From: Rhizobium etli 8C-3
Lineage (GTDB): Bacteria > Pseudomonadota > Alphaproteobacteria > Rhizobiales > Rhizobiaceae
Assembly: GCF_001908375.1 (NCBI RefSeq)
Contig: NZ_CP017241.1
Coordinates: 1,553,001-1,617,000, forward strand
Direction: 5' to 3'
Length of the DNA stretch: 64,000 nt
Position numbers and translations under genes: made by a program. Under the pieces are notes generated by a model. That model worked only from the letters and a program-made list of their open reading frames with translations. It was not told the origin of the DNA and did no database searches. This document shows positions 9,777-27,785 of the stretch, one piece after another (the stretch's first letter is position 1; each line of letters starts with the position of its first letter).

Positions 9777-9927
9777 CCGGTGGTGTCGGTGTGGGTGCGG
9801 GCGTCACAGGCGCCAGAGGATCCGGCTGGCGCGTCGGCTGGATGGGATCGACCCATATGATACTGAGAATGATGGCGACGAAGACTGCGATGAACAGGAT
9901 GCCGAACAGGAGGGGCCGGATTGCCAT
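9769..9927 (-). CDS. 52-aa membrane protein with proline-rich tail
   Basis: Starts MAIRPLLFGILFIAVFVAII. One hydrophobic segment spans residues ~5-25, followed by WVDPIQPTRQPDP and a Pro/Thr/Ala-rich end (VTPAPTPTPPAQ). An AAGGA sequence lies about 11-14 bases before the ATG. The 3' end lies inside the perfect hairpin at 9741-9776, which supports this as the gene that hairpin serves. Predicted inner-membrane anchored protein with an exported proline-rich tail; function unknown. Confidence 0.6.
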   Translation of the reverse strand: MAIRPLLFGILFIAVFVAIILSIIWVDPIQPTRQPDPLAPVTPAPTPTPPAQ

Positions 9928-10025
9928 GCCGGGTATTTTCCTTCTCTCTTGCTGTTGCGCGCGCTCCTTGAAGCTGCGCTCCGGCGAGCCTTAGGCCCGC
10001 GATTCGTTCATTTTGAGACGCCGGC

Positions 10026-10916
10026 TCATTTCTTCAGATGAAGGCGGGCGGCATACATCGCGATCGCAGCCGCGTTCGAGACGTTCAGTGATTTGATCTC
10101 CCCCGGCATGTCGAGCCGCGCAAGCGCGCTGACGGTCTCGCGCGTCTTCTGCCTGAGGCCCTTGCCTTCGGAACCGAGGACGAGCGCAACCTTCTCGCCC
10201 GAGAACGTGCCCTCGATCGGCTCCGGTCCTTCAGAATCCAGGCCGATCGAGAAGAAGCCGAGCCGGTGCAATTCACCGAGCGCGTCTGCAAGATTGGTGA
10301 TCTGTATATAGGGAATGAGTTCGAGCGCGCCGGAAGCCGATTTCGCAAGCACGCCCGATTCGGTCGGGCTGTGTCTTTGCGTGGTGATAACGGCGCCTGC
10401 ATTGAAGGCGACGGCCGAGCGCATGATAGCGCCGACATTGTGCGGATCGGTGACCTGGTCGAGCACCAAAAGCAGGGGGCTGTCCTTCAGCGCCTGAAGT
10501 CGACGGACGGGCAGCGGGCGGGTCTCCAGCATCACGCCCTGATGGATCGCATCGGGGCCGAGCACCTTGTCGATATCCTGCGGCGAGACGATCTCGATCG
10601 GAATGGCAAGGTGACCGGCATCGATTTCGAGGCGGGCGAGCGCGTTCTGCGTCACCGTCAGCTTGACGTTTTTCCGCTCGGGATTTTCGATTGCGGCGCG
10701 CACTGTATGCAGGCCGTAGAGATAGACCTGGTCGGCGGCGAGTGCGGGCGCCTTCCAATCCTGGCCGCCGCGTTTACGCTTTTGCGGATGCGGCGTCGGA
10801 ATTTCGCCGCGCTCGCGCTTGGCATCGCGGTGGGCACGCCGCAAAGTGGCGTAGTGCGTATCCTTGGGGGACTTGTCGGTTGCGGGCTTGCCGCCGGATT
10901 TGTTGTCTTTGCTCAT
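10026..10916 (-). CDS. rlmB: 23S rRNA (guanosine-2'-O)-methyltransferase, RlmB/SpoU family
   Basis: SAM-dependent enzyme expected to methylate the 2'-OH of G2251 in the P-loop of 23S rRNA. 296 aa: a lysine/arginine-rich N-terminal tail (1-60), a substrate-binding domain starting around VYLYGLHTVRAAI (64-76), then the SPOUT domain with motif 1 DPHNVGAIMR (157-166), motif 2 LVLGSEGKGL (245-254) and motif 3 SLNVSNAAAI (276-285). The basic extension is longer than in E. coli, common in alphaproteobacteria. It is divergent from the tRNA-Tyr/tRNA-Gly pair. Confidence 0.93.
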   Translation of the reverse strand: MSKDNKSGGKPATDKSPKDTHYATLRRAHRDAKRERGEIPTPHPQKRKRGGQDWKAPALAADQVYLYGLHTVRAAIENPERKNVKLTVTQNALARLEIDAGHLAIPIEIVSPQDIDKVLGPDAIHQGVMLETRPLPVRRLQALKDSPLLLVLDQVTDPHNVGAIMRSAVAFNAGAVITTQRHSPTESGVLAKSASGALELIPYIQITNLADALGELHRLGFFSIGLDSEGPEPIEGTFSGEKVALVLGSEGKGLRQKTRETVSALARLDMPGEIKSLNVSNAAAIAMYAARLHLKK

Positions 10917-11117
10917 GCAGCTTTATAACGGCGGTGCTTGCCGGCGCATAGGGTTTCTTTGCCGGCGGCGGCTTTCAACGGCCGACGAAATTTTTCGTGT
11001 TTTTTCTATTGTCCTCATGTTGACATGGGCAAATGCTCCGGTCATATACGCGGCGCAGATCGAGGGGCGGCAATGCTCCTGGGTCTTCGAGCTTGGTTAC
11101 GATCCAGACGAAGAACT

Positions 11118-11202
11118 GGAGAGATGCCCGAGTGGTTAAAGGGGACGGACTGTAAATCCGTTGGCTCAGCCTACGTTGGTTCAAATCCAACTCTCTCCAC
11201 CA
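11118..11202 (+). tRNA. tRNA-Tyr (anticodon GTA)
   Basis: 85 nt with a long variable arm as expected for class II tRNA. Acceptor GGAGAGA pairs with TCTCTCC, the anticodon loop ACTGTAAAT carries GTA, and the T-arm is TTGGTTCAAATCCAA. Discriminator A and encoded CCA end at 11202. It lies 25 bases upstream of tRNA-Gly and is likely co-transcribed with it. Confidence 0.95.
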
Positions 11203-11227
11203 TTCGTCACTTGGATCGGACCACCCC

Positions 11228-11301
11228 GCGGGTATAGCTCAATGGTAGAGCAGCAGCCTTCCAAGCTGAATACGCGGGTTCGATTCCCGCTACCCGCTCC
11301 A
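11228..11301 (+). tRNA. tRNA-Gly (anticodon TCC)
   Basis: Acceptor GCGGGTA pairs with TACCCGC; D-arm GCTCAATGGTAGAGC; anticodon loop CTTCCAA gives TCC; T-arm CGGGTTCGATTCCCG; discriminator T with encoded CCA to 11301. This is a typical glycine isoacceptor reading GGA/GGG. Confidence 0.95.
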
Positions 11302-11316
11302 AGCCTTTCGGTTCTT

Positions 11317-11349
11317 CGCCAAGGCGCGCGTTCCGCGCGGTTTTTGGCG
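11317..11349 (+). terminator. Terminator after the tRNA-Tyr/tRNA-Gly pair
   Basis: Nested stem: outer CGCCAA with TTGGCG and inner CGCGC/GCGCG around a GTTCC loop, with a TTTTT run at 11341-11345. It lies 15 bases after the tRNA-Gly CCA end. Confidence 0.7.
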
Positions 11350-11421
11350 TGCCTTCAGGGGCAAAATTTCCGTTTGAACGACCCGGATACTGCTGCTTAA
11401 CTGGGCTCCATGAGAGGCATC

Positions 11422-11724
11422 ATGCGAAACTTGATCTTGGCCGCTGCATTTTTGCTTCCCTCGGCAGCCCTTGCCGCCGAGGCCGTGGAAATCAGGGCCC
11501 GCGATCACAGCTGTGGCGAGCTCGCCCAGTTTATCCGGCAAAACAAAACGGTATTTGTCCGAATAGGTATCGGCGGTCGCAGTTTCCGCTATCCGCCGGC
11601 GCGCTGCAGGCTGGGCGACAAGCGTTCGACGACCAGTTTGCGGGATGCCGGTGGTAACCTCTGTGTCCTCGACTATGCCTGTGTCTATGATCCAGAGTCG
11701 TTTTATAACAAGATCCCGAATTAG
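11422..11724 (+). CDS. Secreted cysteine-containing hypothetical protein
   Basis: 100 aa with a signal peptide (MRNLILAAAFLLPSAALAAE) and a mature domain of about 80 residues with four cysteines (DHSCGEL, PARCRLG, NLCVLDYAC), which could form two disulfides in the periplasm. An in-frame ATG four codons upstream is an alternative start. It begins about 70 bases after the tRNA terminator and upstream of tuf on the same strand, but a 324-base gap argues for separate transcription. Function unknown. Confidence 0.7.
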   Translation: MRNLILAAAFLLPSAALAAEAVEIRARDHSCGELAQFIRQNKTVFVRIGIGGRSFRYPPARCRLGDKRSTTSLRDAGGNLCVLDYACVYDPESFYNKIPN

Positions 11725-12048
11725 GCTCACGCCAGGCCGTGCGACCAGCCGCCAAAGCTTGAAGCGCTTTTGCTCGTTTGGGAGTTTTGGGATCGCGTCA
11801 GCTTGAACGACGTGCCTGCGGGATCACGCATGGATACCGCTGCCCGGCCGCGATTTTCCCTTGGTTTCAACGATTTTCGCCGGGTTCCTGGCGAATCGTC
11901 TTGCTCGGCGCGAATTGTCTCCCATATGCGCTTGCAAGCCAAGAATGGCGTTCGCAATTAGGTCTTGCGCAATCCCGCCGAAAGCCTTAAACGGCGGCAC
12001 TAAACCGGCTCGCCGGGGTCACCCATTTCGTTCACAGGAAGCATTCAA
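11725..12048 (+). promoter_or_regulatory. Leader and probable promoter region of tuf copy 1
   Basis: No convincing gene. A weak promoter candidate is TTGCTC (11901-11906) with a 17-base spacer to ATATGC (11924-11929). A hairpin CCGCCG/CGGCGG (11975-11980 with 11992-11997) lies in the presumed 5' leader. AGGAAG precedes the tuf start. Promoter position is a guess. Confidence 0.35.
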
Positions 12049-13224
<1,176 letters not shown>

Positions 13225-13250
13225 ATTCCGGGATCGGCCTGAATTGAGGA

Positions 13251-13277
13251 AGCCCCGCTGGAAACGGCGGGGCTTTT
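13251..13277 (+). terminator. Intrinsic terminator after tuf copy 1
   Basis: AGCCCCGC (13251-13258), an eight-base loop, then GCGGGGCT (13267-13274) running into TTTT. It lies 26 bases after the tuf stop codon. Confidence 0.85.
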
Positions 13278-13553
13278 GCGTTGAATTGCTGTTGACGTTC
13301 GGACGTAGAACAGCGCCGATACCCCTGTTCGGCTCGGCAAGTTCTTCAAGAGCCCGCTGGAATTGTGCATGTATGCAGGTGGCCGACGACGTCAAGATTC
13401 GTGCGCGCGGGCAGGAGAAGTGGCATGAATCATGGACGTTGAGGCAGCTCAGGCGAAATTTGATCGTTGGTTCTCGATCACCACGCCTTAACCTTGCCCC
13501 CTGTTGCGGAGCCTTTATCTATTCCTTCTATTTCATGATGCGGAGGAGATTTC
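13278..13553. other. Non-coding stretch before the epimerase gene
   Basis: About 275 bases with no recognisable gene. It presumably holds the promoter of the epimerase gene: the right end is AT-richer (around 13500-13545) and ends in GGAGGAG-type ribosome-binding sequence directly before the ATG at 13554. Confidence 0.4.
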
Positions 13554-14447
13554 ATGAAGAAGCGCATACTTTTTACGGGCGGTTCGGGTAAGGCCGGACG
13601 TCATGTCGTGCCGTGGCTGGTGAATGCCGGCTATGAGGTTCACAACGTCGATCTGGTGCCGCTCGACAGCCCCGGCGTCACCAACCTGGTTGCCGACATC
13701 ACCGACAGCGGCGAGGTCTTCAACGCGCTGTCCATGCACCGCGATCTTCCCGACCTGGAGACGGGAAGCGGCGTCCAGGGCTTCGACGCTGTCGTGCATT
13801 TCGCTGCGATACCGCGCATTCTGATCAAGACCGACAACGAGACGTTCCGGATCAACACGATGGGCACCTACAATGTCCTCGAGGCGTCGGTGAAGCTCGG
13901 CGTCAGGAAGATCATCCTTGCCTCCAGCGAGACCACCTATGGCGTCTGCTTTGCGGAGGGGAAGAAGGATTTCCATCAGTTTCCGCTGGAGGAAGACTAC
14001 GACGTCGATCCAATGGACAGCTATGGCCTGTCGAAGGTGCTGAACGAAAAGACGGCGCGCGCTTTCGCCGAGCGGTCCGGTGCCGATATCTATGCCCTGC
14101 GCATCGGAAATGTCATCGAGCCGCATGAATACGACAGGTTTCCCGGCTTCATCGCCAATCCGGAGACGCGTCGGCGCAACGCGTGGAACTATATCGACGC
14201 GCGCGATCTCGGGCAGGTCGTCCACCTGTGTATCGAAAAGAGCGGATTGGGTTTCCAGGTCTTCAATGCAGTGAACGACACCGTAACCGCCAATATTCCA
14301 TCGAAGGAACTCGCCAAGCGCTTCTTTCCGAACGTGCCCTTCACCCGCGAGATCGGCGAGCATGAGGGCCTGCTTTCCAACCGCAAGATCCGCGAAGTCC
14401 TTGGCTTCAAGGAAGAGCACGACTGGCGCAAGTATGTGAAGCTCTGA
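13554..14447 (+). CDS. NAD-dependent epimerase/dehydratase (extended SDR)
   Basis: 297 aa. Rossmann fold with nucleotide-binding GGSGKAG at residues 9-15, acidic D33 after the second strand suggesting NAD preference, and a catalytic YGLSK with Y157 and K161; the serines at 124-125 (ASSETTYG) complete the catalytic set. The family acts on nucleotide sugars or sugar acids; the substrate cannot be set from sequence, though uronate dehydrogenase-like enzymes look similar. A strong GGAGG site precedes the ATG. Its position between tuf and tRNA-Trp-secE is odd for a metabolic gene and may mark an insertion into the conserved cluster. Confidence 0.85.
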   Translation: MKKRILFTGGSGKAGRHVVPWLVNAGYEVHNVDLVPLDSPGVTNLVADITDSGEVFNALSMHRDLPDLETGSGVQGFDAVVHFAAIPRILIKTDNETFRINTMGTYNVLEASVKLGVRKIILASSETTYGVCFAEGKKDFHQFPLEEDYDVDPMDSYGLSKVLNEKTARAFAERSGADIYALRIGNVIEPHEYDRFPGFIANPETRRRNAWNYIDARDLGQVVHLCIEKSGLGFQVFNAVNDTVTANIPSKELAKRFFPNVPFTREIGEHEGLLSNRKIREVLGFKEEHDWRKYVKL

Positions 14448-14590
14448 CCGCTGCCCATGCCGGGGTGACGGCGGATTGGGAAAAATCGAAAATCGCACTT
14501 GCATATCCCGTGCCACCGTCTTAAAGGGAGCGCCATGCTTTCAGGAAGCGCTTCGACCTCCATGGTCAAAGGGCTGAATGTAAAGCGTAA

Positions 14591-14666
14591 AGGGGTATAG
14601 CTCAGCTGGTAGAGCGGCGGTCTCCAAAACCGCAGGTCGGGGGTTCGAGCCCCTCTGCCCCTGCCA
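14591..14666 (+). tRNA. tRNA-Trp (anticodon CCA)
   Basis: Acceptor AGGGGTA with TGCCCCT, D-arm GCTCAGCTGGTAGAGC, anticodon stem GCGGT/ACCGC around CTCCAAA giving CCA, and T-arm GGGGGTTCGAGCCCC. Discriminator G and encoded CCA end at 14666. Upstream location next to secE-nusG is the usual alphaproteobacterial arrangement. Confidence 0.95.
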
Positions 14667-14852
14667 TCTTCTTCGAAGGAAGCGCGGACGTTCTCGCAGC
14701 GGTCCGTCGGGGAGGGCACTATGGCTAATTTCGCTAGACGTCGGTTTTCCTCTTGTGCATTTGGGAATCGGTGTTTATGTAGGGTTCAACAGACACGCGG
14801 TGCGTGGGGCTGATATGTTCAGCTTTACGCGCCGTAATTGCGTGGGCAGTCG

Positions 14853-15053
14853 ATGGCATCCAAATCCAATCCGTTTGCGTTCCTGCAGCAGGTTCGCACC
14901 GAAACGTCCAAGGTTACCTGGCCGTCTCGCCGCGAGACCATGATCTCGACGATCATGGTTCTGGTGATGGTCGTCTTTGCCGCGCTGTTTTTCTTTGCTG
15001 CTGACCAGCTGATTGGCTGGGCTTTGAGCTACGTGCTCAACACCGGCAACTGA
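14853..15053 (+). CDS. secE: Preprotein translocase subunit SecE
   Basis: 66-aa inner-membrane subunit of the SecYEG channel. It is the short form with one C-terminal transmembrane helix (TIMVLVMVVFAALFFFAA), preceded by the conserved amphipathic segment VRTETSKVTWPSRRET. The ATG at 14853 gives the usual N-terminus MASKSNPFAFLQQV; the longer frame upstream is not typical. Followed 17 bases later by nusG. Confidence 0.95.
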   Translation: MASKSNPFAFLQQVRTETSKVTWPSRRETMISTIMVLVMVVFAALFFFAADQLIGWALSYVLNTGN

Positions 15054-15070
15054 TCGGGTGGAGATATAAG

Positions 15071-15601
15071 ATGGCGGCACGTTGGTATATCGTCCACGCG
15101 TATTCGAATTTTGAGAAGAAGGTGGCTGAATCCATCGAGGAGAAGGCCAGGCAGAAGGGGCTCGAGCATCTCTTCGAAAAGATCCTCGTGCCGACCGAGA
15201 AGGTGGTTGAAGTGCGCCGCGGCCGCAAGGTCGACAGCGAGCGCAAGTTCTTTCCGGGCTATGTCATGGTTCGAGCGAACCTGACGGACGAGGCCTACCA
15301 CCTGATCAAGAACACGCCGAAGGTCACAGGCTTCCTCGGCTCCGACAACAAGCCCGTTCCGATTCCCGATTCCGAAGCCGAGCGCATACTCGGCCAGGTC
15401 CAGGAAGGTGTCGAGCGGCCGAAGGCTTCGGTGACCTTCGAAATCGGCGAGCAGGTCCGCGTTTCGGATGGCCCGTTCGCATCGTTCAACGGCACGGTTC
15501 AGGATGTGGACGAAGAGCGTTCGCGCCTGAAGGTGGAGGTGTCGATCTTCGGTCGGGCCACGCCGGTCGAGCTGGAATACGGTCAGGTCGAAAAGGTCTG
15601 A
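15071..15601 (+). CDS. nusG: Transcription termination/antitermination factor NusG
   Basis: 176 aa. The NGN domain begins RWYIVHAYSNFEKKVAESI, contains FFPGYVMVRANL, and is followed by a C-terminal KOW domain (GEQVRVSDGPFASFNGTVQD). It binds RNA polymerase and links it to Rho or ribosomal S10. Near-universal secE-nusG pairing. Spacing to rplK is 177 bases, occupied by structured leader RNA. Confidence 0.97.
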   Translation: MAARWYIVHAYSNFEKKVAESIEEKARQKGLEHLFEKILVPTEKVVEVRRGRKVDSERKFFPGYVMVRANLTDEAYHLIKNTPKVTGFLGSDNKPVPIPDSEAERILGQVQEGVERPKASVTFEIGEQVRVSDGPFASFNGTVQDVDEERSRLKVEVSIFGRATPVELEYGQVEKV

Positions 15602-15611
15602 TTCTCGAGAT

Positions 15612-15668
15612 GGAAGCCGGTCGGTTACTGACCGGTTCCCGCGCGGCGGTAGCCGCCAACCGCGTGGA
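15612..15668 (+). promoter_or_regulatory. Structured rplK-rplA leader (candidate L1 control region)
   Basis: Two hairpins: CCGGTC/GACCGG around 15612-15634, and GGCGG-TAG-CCGCC nested inside a GCGCGG/CCGCGT-type outer pairing around 15640-15664. Ribosomal protein L1 is known to repress L11-L1 translation through a leader structure in E. coli; the link here is inferred from position only. Confidence 0.35.
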
Positions 15669-15778
15669 AGGTGAGGGGTCTTAGCCGGGCCTTAAAATCC
15701 GCACCACGCAACCGCAGCCGCCGGAGAAATCCGGCATCACTGGCCGGGCAACCGGTCATCAATGAAAGGCAGAGAGTT

Positions 15779-16210
15779 ATGGCTAAGAAAGTTGCAGGCC
15801 AGCTCAAGCTTCAGGTCAAGGCAGGATCGGCAAACCCGTCCCCGCCGATCGGCCCGGCGCTTGGTCAGCGTGGCATCAATATCATGGAATTCTGCAAGGC
15901 GTTCAATGCCGCCACGCAGGAAATGGAAAAGGGTATGCCGATCCCGGTTGTCATCACCTACTACCAGGACAAGTCCTTTACCTTCGTGATGAAGCAGCCG
16001 CCCGTCAGCTACTTCCTCAAGAAGGAAGCGAAGATCCAGTCCGGTTCGAAGACGCCCGGCAAGGGCTCCGTCGCAGGCAAGCTGACCAAGGCTCAGGTCA
16101 AGGCGATTGCCGAAGCGAAGATGAAGGACCTGAACGCAGCAGATATCGAAGGTGCAATGGCGATGATCGAGGGCTCTGCCCGCGCCATGGGCCTGGAAGT
16201 GGTAGGTTAA
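15779..16210 (+). CDS. rplK: 50S ribosomal protein L11
   Basis: 143-aa protein of the GTPase-associated centre, contacting 23S rRNA. It begins [16 protein letters not shown] and carries the conserved proline-rich [14 protein letters not shown] linker. The frame is open upstream, but the ATG at 15779 gives the family start. It is directly followed by rplA (4-base gap). Confidence 0.98.
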   Translation: MAKKVAGQLKLQVKAGSANPSPPIGPALGQRGINIMEFCKAFNAATQEMEKGMPIPVVITYYQDKSFTFVMKQPPVSYFLKKEAKIQSGSKTPGKGSVAGKLTKAQVKAIAEAKMKDLNAADIEGAMAMIEGSARAMGLEVVG

Positions 16211-16214
16211 GACC

Positions 16215-16907
16215 ATGGCTGGCAAGCGCACCAAGAAGATCAACGAAGGTGTTGATCCCACGAAGCTCTATGCACTGAACCTTGCGATCGGCATGGTCAA
16301 GGACCGGGCTGTCGCCAAGTTCGATGAAACCATCGAAGTCGCCATGAACCTCGGCGTCGATCCGCGTCACGCAGACCAGATGGTTCGCGGCGTGGTCAAC
16401 CTGCCGAACGGTACGGGCCGTGACGTTCGCGTCGCCGTTTTCGCTCGCGGCGCCAAGGCTGACGAAGCCAAGGCGGCCGGTGCTGACATCGTCGGCGCAG
16501 AAGAGCTGGTCGAAATCGTCCAGGGCGGCAAGATCGATTTCGATCGTGTCATCGCGACCCCGGACATGATGCCGCTCGTCGGCCGTCTCGGTAAGGTACT
16601 CGGCCCGCGCGGCATGATGCCGAACCCGAAGGTCGGAACGGTCACCATGGACGTTGCCGGGGCGATCAAGGCCTCCAAGGGCGGCGCCGTAGAGTTCCGG
16701 GTCGAGAAGGCTGGCATCGTTCACGCCGGCATCGGCAAGGCATCCTTCGACGCAAAGGCGCTGGAAGAAAACATCCGTGCCTTCGCTGATGCCGTCATCA
16801 AGGCGAAGCCGGCTGGCGCAAAGGGCAACTACGTCAAGCGCGTAGCGATCTCTTCGACCATGGGCCCGGGCGTCAAGATCGATCCGTCGTCGGTCACGGC
16901 CGCTTAA
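16215..16907 (+). CDS. rplA: 50S ribosomal protein L1
   Basis: 230 aa, the L1-stalk protein and likely translational repressor of its own operon. It contains [12 protein letters not shown], the family signature, and [15 protein letters not shown]. Spaced 4 bases from rplK; the pair forms one unit, separated from rplJ by a 328-base structured leader. Confidence 0.98.
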   Translation: MAGKRTKKINEGVDPTKLYALNLAIGMVKDRAVAKFDETIEVAMNLGVDPRHADQMVRGVVNLPNGTGRDVRVAVFARGAKADEAKAAGADIVGAEELVEIVQGGKIDFDRVIATPDMMPLVGRLGKVLGPRGMMPNPKVGTVTMDVAGAIKASKGGAVEFRVEKAGIVHAGIGKASFDAKALEENIRAFADAVIKAKPAGAKGNYVKRVAISSTMGPGVKIDPSSVTAA

Positions 16908-16918
16908 CGAATTTCATC

Positions 16919-17235
16919 GGGCTTTGCCCGGTGGCAAGAATTCCGGCCTCGAAAGGGGCCGGAATATTCCGGAGAAATCCGGAATCCTGTCCGAGATTGC
17001 AGGTGGTTTTCCCTTAATCACTTTTGGCCTGCATGAGACGGGTAAGACCCGAATTTCGATGAAGCTCAGCTTCATGGATTTGGTTCGAGCCTTGGATGCC
17101 TTGTGCCTTCGGCCTTTTTGGCGCGAAGCGCGAGGGGGCAGGATCCTCAAGCGCCGCTTGGGATCACTTCTGATCCCGGGAGGCAAAGGCAACCCGGTGG
17201 GTCCGTTTCACGGTCCCGCCAACTGGAGATAGGCA
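16919..17235 (+). promoter_or_regulatory. rplJ-rplL 5' leader with competing hairpins (candidate L10 autoregulatory RNA)
   Basis: The 328-base gap before rplJ is strongly structured. ATTCCGGCC (16940-16948) pairs with GGCCGGAAT (16957-16965); ATTCCGG (16966-16972) pairs with CCGGAAT (16979-16985). The repeated sequences let arms swap partners. CGGGC-TTT-GCCCG lies at 16919-16931 and GGGATC/GATCCC at 17160-17177, near the rplJ start. In other bacteria L10-L12 binds its own mRNA leader to repress translation; that role is expected here but not shown. The first hairpins could also end rplKA transcription. Confidence 0.5.
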
Positions 17236-17754
17236 GTGGAAAGAGCGGAAAAACGCGAATTCGTCACGGAACTGAACGAAGTCTTCAAGGCTTCGGGCTC
17301 GGTTGTCGTGGCCCACTATGCTGGTGCTACAGTCGCGCAGATGAACGACTTTCGTTCCAAGATGCGCGCTGCTGGCGGCACCGTCAGAGTCGCGAAGAAC
17401 CGCCTGGCCAAGATCGCCCTTCAGGGTACGGAGGCGGAAGGGATTTCCAATCTCTTCACCGGTCAGACGCTGATTGCATACAGCGCCGATCCGATCACCG
17501 CTCCGAAAGTCGTCGTGGATTTCGCCAAGGGCAACGACAAGATCGTTGTGCTCGGCGGCGCCATGGGAACAACCACGCTCAACGCCGATGCAGTCAAGTC
17601 GCTTGCGACCCTGCCGTCGTTGGACGAACTGCGCGCGAAGCTGCTGGGCATGATCCAGACACCGGCTACCCGCATCGCAGGCGTTGTTGCAGCACCGGCA
17701 AGCCAGCTTGCCCGCGTGTTTTCGGCTTACGCCAAGAAGGACGAAGCCGCTTAA
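17236..17754 (+). CDS. rplJ: 50S ribosomal protein L10
   Basis: 172 aa, base of the ribosomal stalk that holds the L7/L12 dimers. Start codon is GTG at 17236, preceded by GGAGATAG; the N-terminus [18 protein letters not shown] is typical. The C-terminal helix ([18 protein letters not shown]) is the L12-binding part. Translation is probably autoregulated through the long leader. Confidence 0.97.
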   Translation: MERAEKREFVTELNEVFKASGSVVVAHYAGATVAQMNDFRSKMRAAGGTVRVAKNRLAKIALQGTEAEGISNLFTGQTLIAYSADPITAPKVVVDFAKGNDKIVVLGGAMGTTTLNADAVKSLATLPSLDELRAKLLGMIQTPATRIAGVVAAPASQLARVFSAYAKKDEAA

Positions 17755-17812
17755 GGCGGTTTTTCGCTGTTTATAGAAAACCGGTTCGAACCGAACAAAA
17801 GGAACTGATAAA

Positions 17813-18196
<384 letters not shown>

Positions 18197-18210
18197 TCTT
18201 GAACTGCATC

Positions 18211-18247
18211 TGGGAGGCGGTCTTCACCGTCTCCCATTTGCCGTTTT
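18211..18247 (+). terminator. Attenuator-like hairpin between rplL and rpoB
   Basis: TGGGAGGCGGT (18211-18221), CTTC loop, ACCGTCTCCCA (18226-18236) with one G-U pair, followed by TTTGCCGTTTTT. Partial termination here would give more ribosomal stalk protein than RNA polymerase, as in other bacteria; this role is inferred. Confidence 0.65.
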
Positions 18248-18257
18248 TGTGAACGAA

Positions 18258-18293
18258 TTACCCAAAAGCCGCGTGAAAACGGCTTTTGGGTAA
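18258..18293 (+). promoter_or_regulatory. Perfect 14-bp stem-loop upstream of rpoB
   Basis: TTACCCAAAAGCCG (18258-18271), eight-base loop, CGGCTTTTGGGTAA (18280-18293). There is no T-run after it. It lies ~20 bases after the preceding attenuator-like hairpin and 160 bases before rpoB. A processing site or second attenuation element is plausible. Confidence 0.5.
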
Positions 18294-18453
18294 TGGGTTC
18301 TTCAAGAGCATGGTCTCGAACCGAAGCGCAGGGCAATCCGGCCATGTGGCTTCGGGAAGTGGGACGAGATTGGATTATCCATTGATCGACGGGATCGCCT
18401 GGCCAGCGGTTCCCGTCCGTTGCAGGCCCGGATGCAATTTTGAAGGAGCGACG

Positions 18454-22596
<4,143 letters not shown>

Positions 22597-22786
22597 CCAC
22601 TTGATAGGGGTGTGCGCCTTAAGAGGGCGCACGCCGTTCCCGCCATGGCCCCGTAATGAGGCGGCCGGGCAGGGACGTTTCCGCCGCATTGTGCGGTTAT
22701 TGTCGTTTTGAGCGTTGGCGCGGCTCCCGGGATTTGCCGCCGACCATCGCAAGCTAAGGGCGCTTTCGCCCATGAAGGAGACAGGC

Positions 22787-26998
<4,212 letters not shown>

Positions 26999-27022
26999 TA
27001 GGCGGCCTGCCTCAGAACTGAC

Positions 27023-27053
27023 AACCGCCCGGAGCGATCCGGGCGGTTTTTTT
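27023..27053 (+). terminator. Intrinsic terminator of the rpoBC transcript
   Basis: AACCGCCCGGA (27023-27033), GCGA tetraloop, TCCGGGCGGTT (27038-27048), then a run of seven T. 11 perfect pairs, 24 bases after the rpoC stop. Confidence 0.95.
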
Positions 27054-27349
27054 GTTTGATCGCGCGGCCAGGGGCAGCGATCTCCATTTTTCTTGCAGCC
27101 GCCTCCACCTATCCTGCGGAAGTCGTTCACAGGGCTCAAAACCTCATGCGGCTTTCCAATGAGGAAAAATCACCTGGGATCGCTCGATGCCGCCCTGGCC
27201 GCCGCATGGCCGACGTCGAAGCCGTTCGTGTTCACCGGCAGGACGCTTTTGTTAAGTTGAAATACCGATCAGCGTTTCGTTGGGGGCACTTTCAGCACGT
27301 TGCCAAAGCGCGATGAACGCTCAGCGATCAATTTCCCAGCTTGCACCGG
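27054..27349. other. Intergenic stretch with no recognised feature
   Basis: About 300 bases between the rpoC terminator and the convergent Nudix gene. Open frames on either strand look random and I found no strong hairpin. Confidence 0.4.
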
Positions 27350-27781
27350 TTAGGCAAGCAGGACGAGGCAATTGTGCATTCCATAACCGAGCTTGGCCTT
27401 CGCTGCTGCGACATCAATCCAGAAAAAGCGGAACAGGATCGGACAGTCACCGTCGAACGGCGTCATCTCGTGATGAAGCCAGGTGTCGGGGTAGGGACCT
27501 TCCAGATCGACGTGAAAGTAATGCCGCCGGTGGCAGATGGCGGCTCCGTTCTTGATAAAGCGGTAATCATCGATTGCAAGCGGGCGAAGAGTATTGGGCA
27601 GCGCAAGACCTGTCTCTTCGGCGAATTCGCGGGCTGCAGCTTGCTCAAGGCCCTCGCCGGGTTCGACCGTCCCGCCCGGAACCTGCAGTTCGATGTCCGG
27701 AAAATCCGGTTCGTCGAAAACAAGGAGCCGGCCGCGCCAGGTGGCATAGATCAGCACCTTTAGCGCATCCGGCCTCGCCAT
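27350..27781 (-). CDS. Nudix hydrolase
   Basis: 143-aa pyrophosphohydrolase that cleaves a nucleoside diphosphate linked to another moiety; substrate not predictable. The Nudix box is complete: G37, E43, then REFAEETGL at residues 51-59, including the metal-binding glutamates. The ATG at 27781 (MARPDALKVLIYATW) lies 4 bases after the stop of the upstream gene on the same strand, so the two are likely coupled. The longer frame upstream overlaps that gene. Confidence 0.88.
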   Translation of the reverse strand: MARPDALKVLIYATWRGRLLVFDEPDFPDIELQVPGGTVEPGEGLEQAAAREFAEETGLALPNTLRPLAIDDYRFIKNGAAICHRRHYFHVDLEGPYPDTWLHHEMTPFDGDCPILFRFFWIDVAAAKAKLGYGMHNCLVLLA

Positions 27782-27785
27782 GTCT

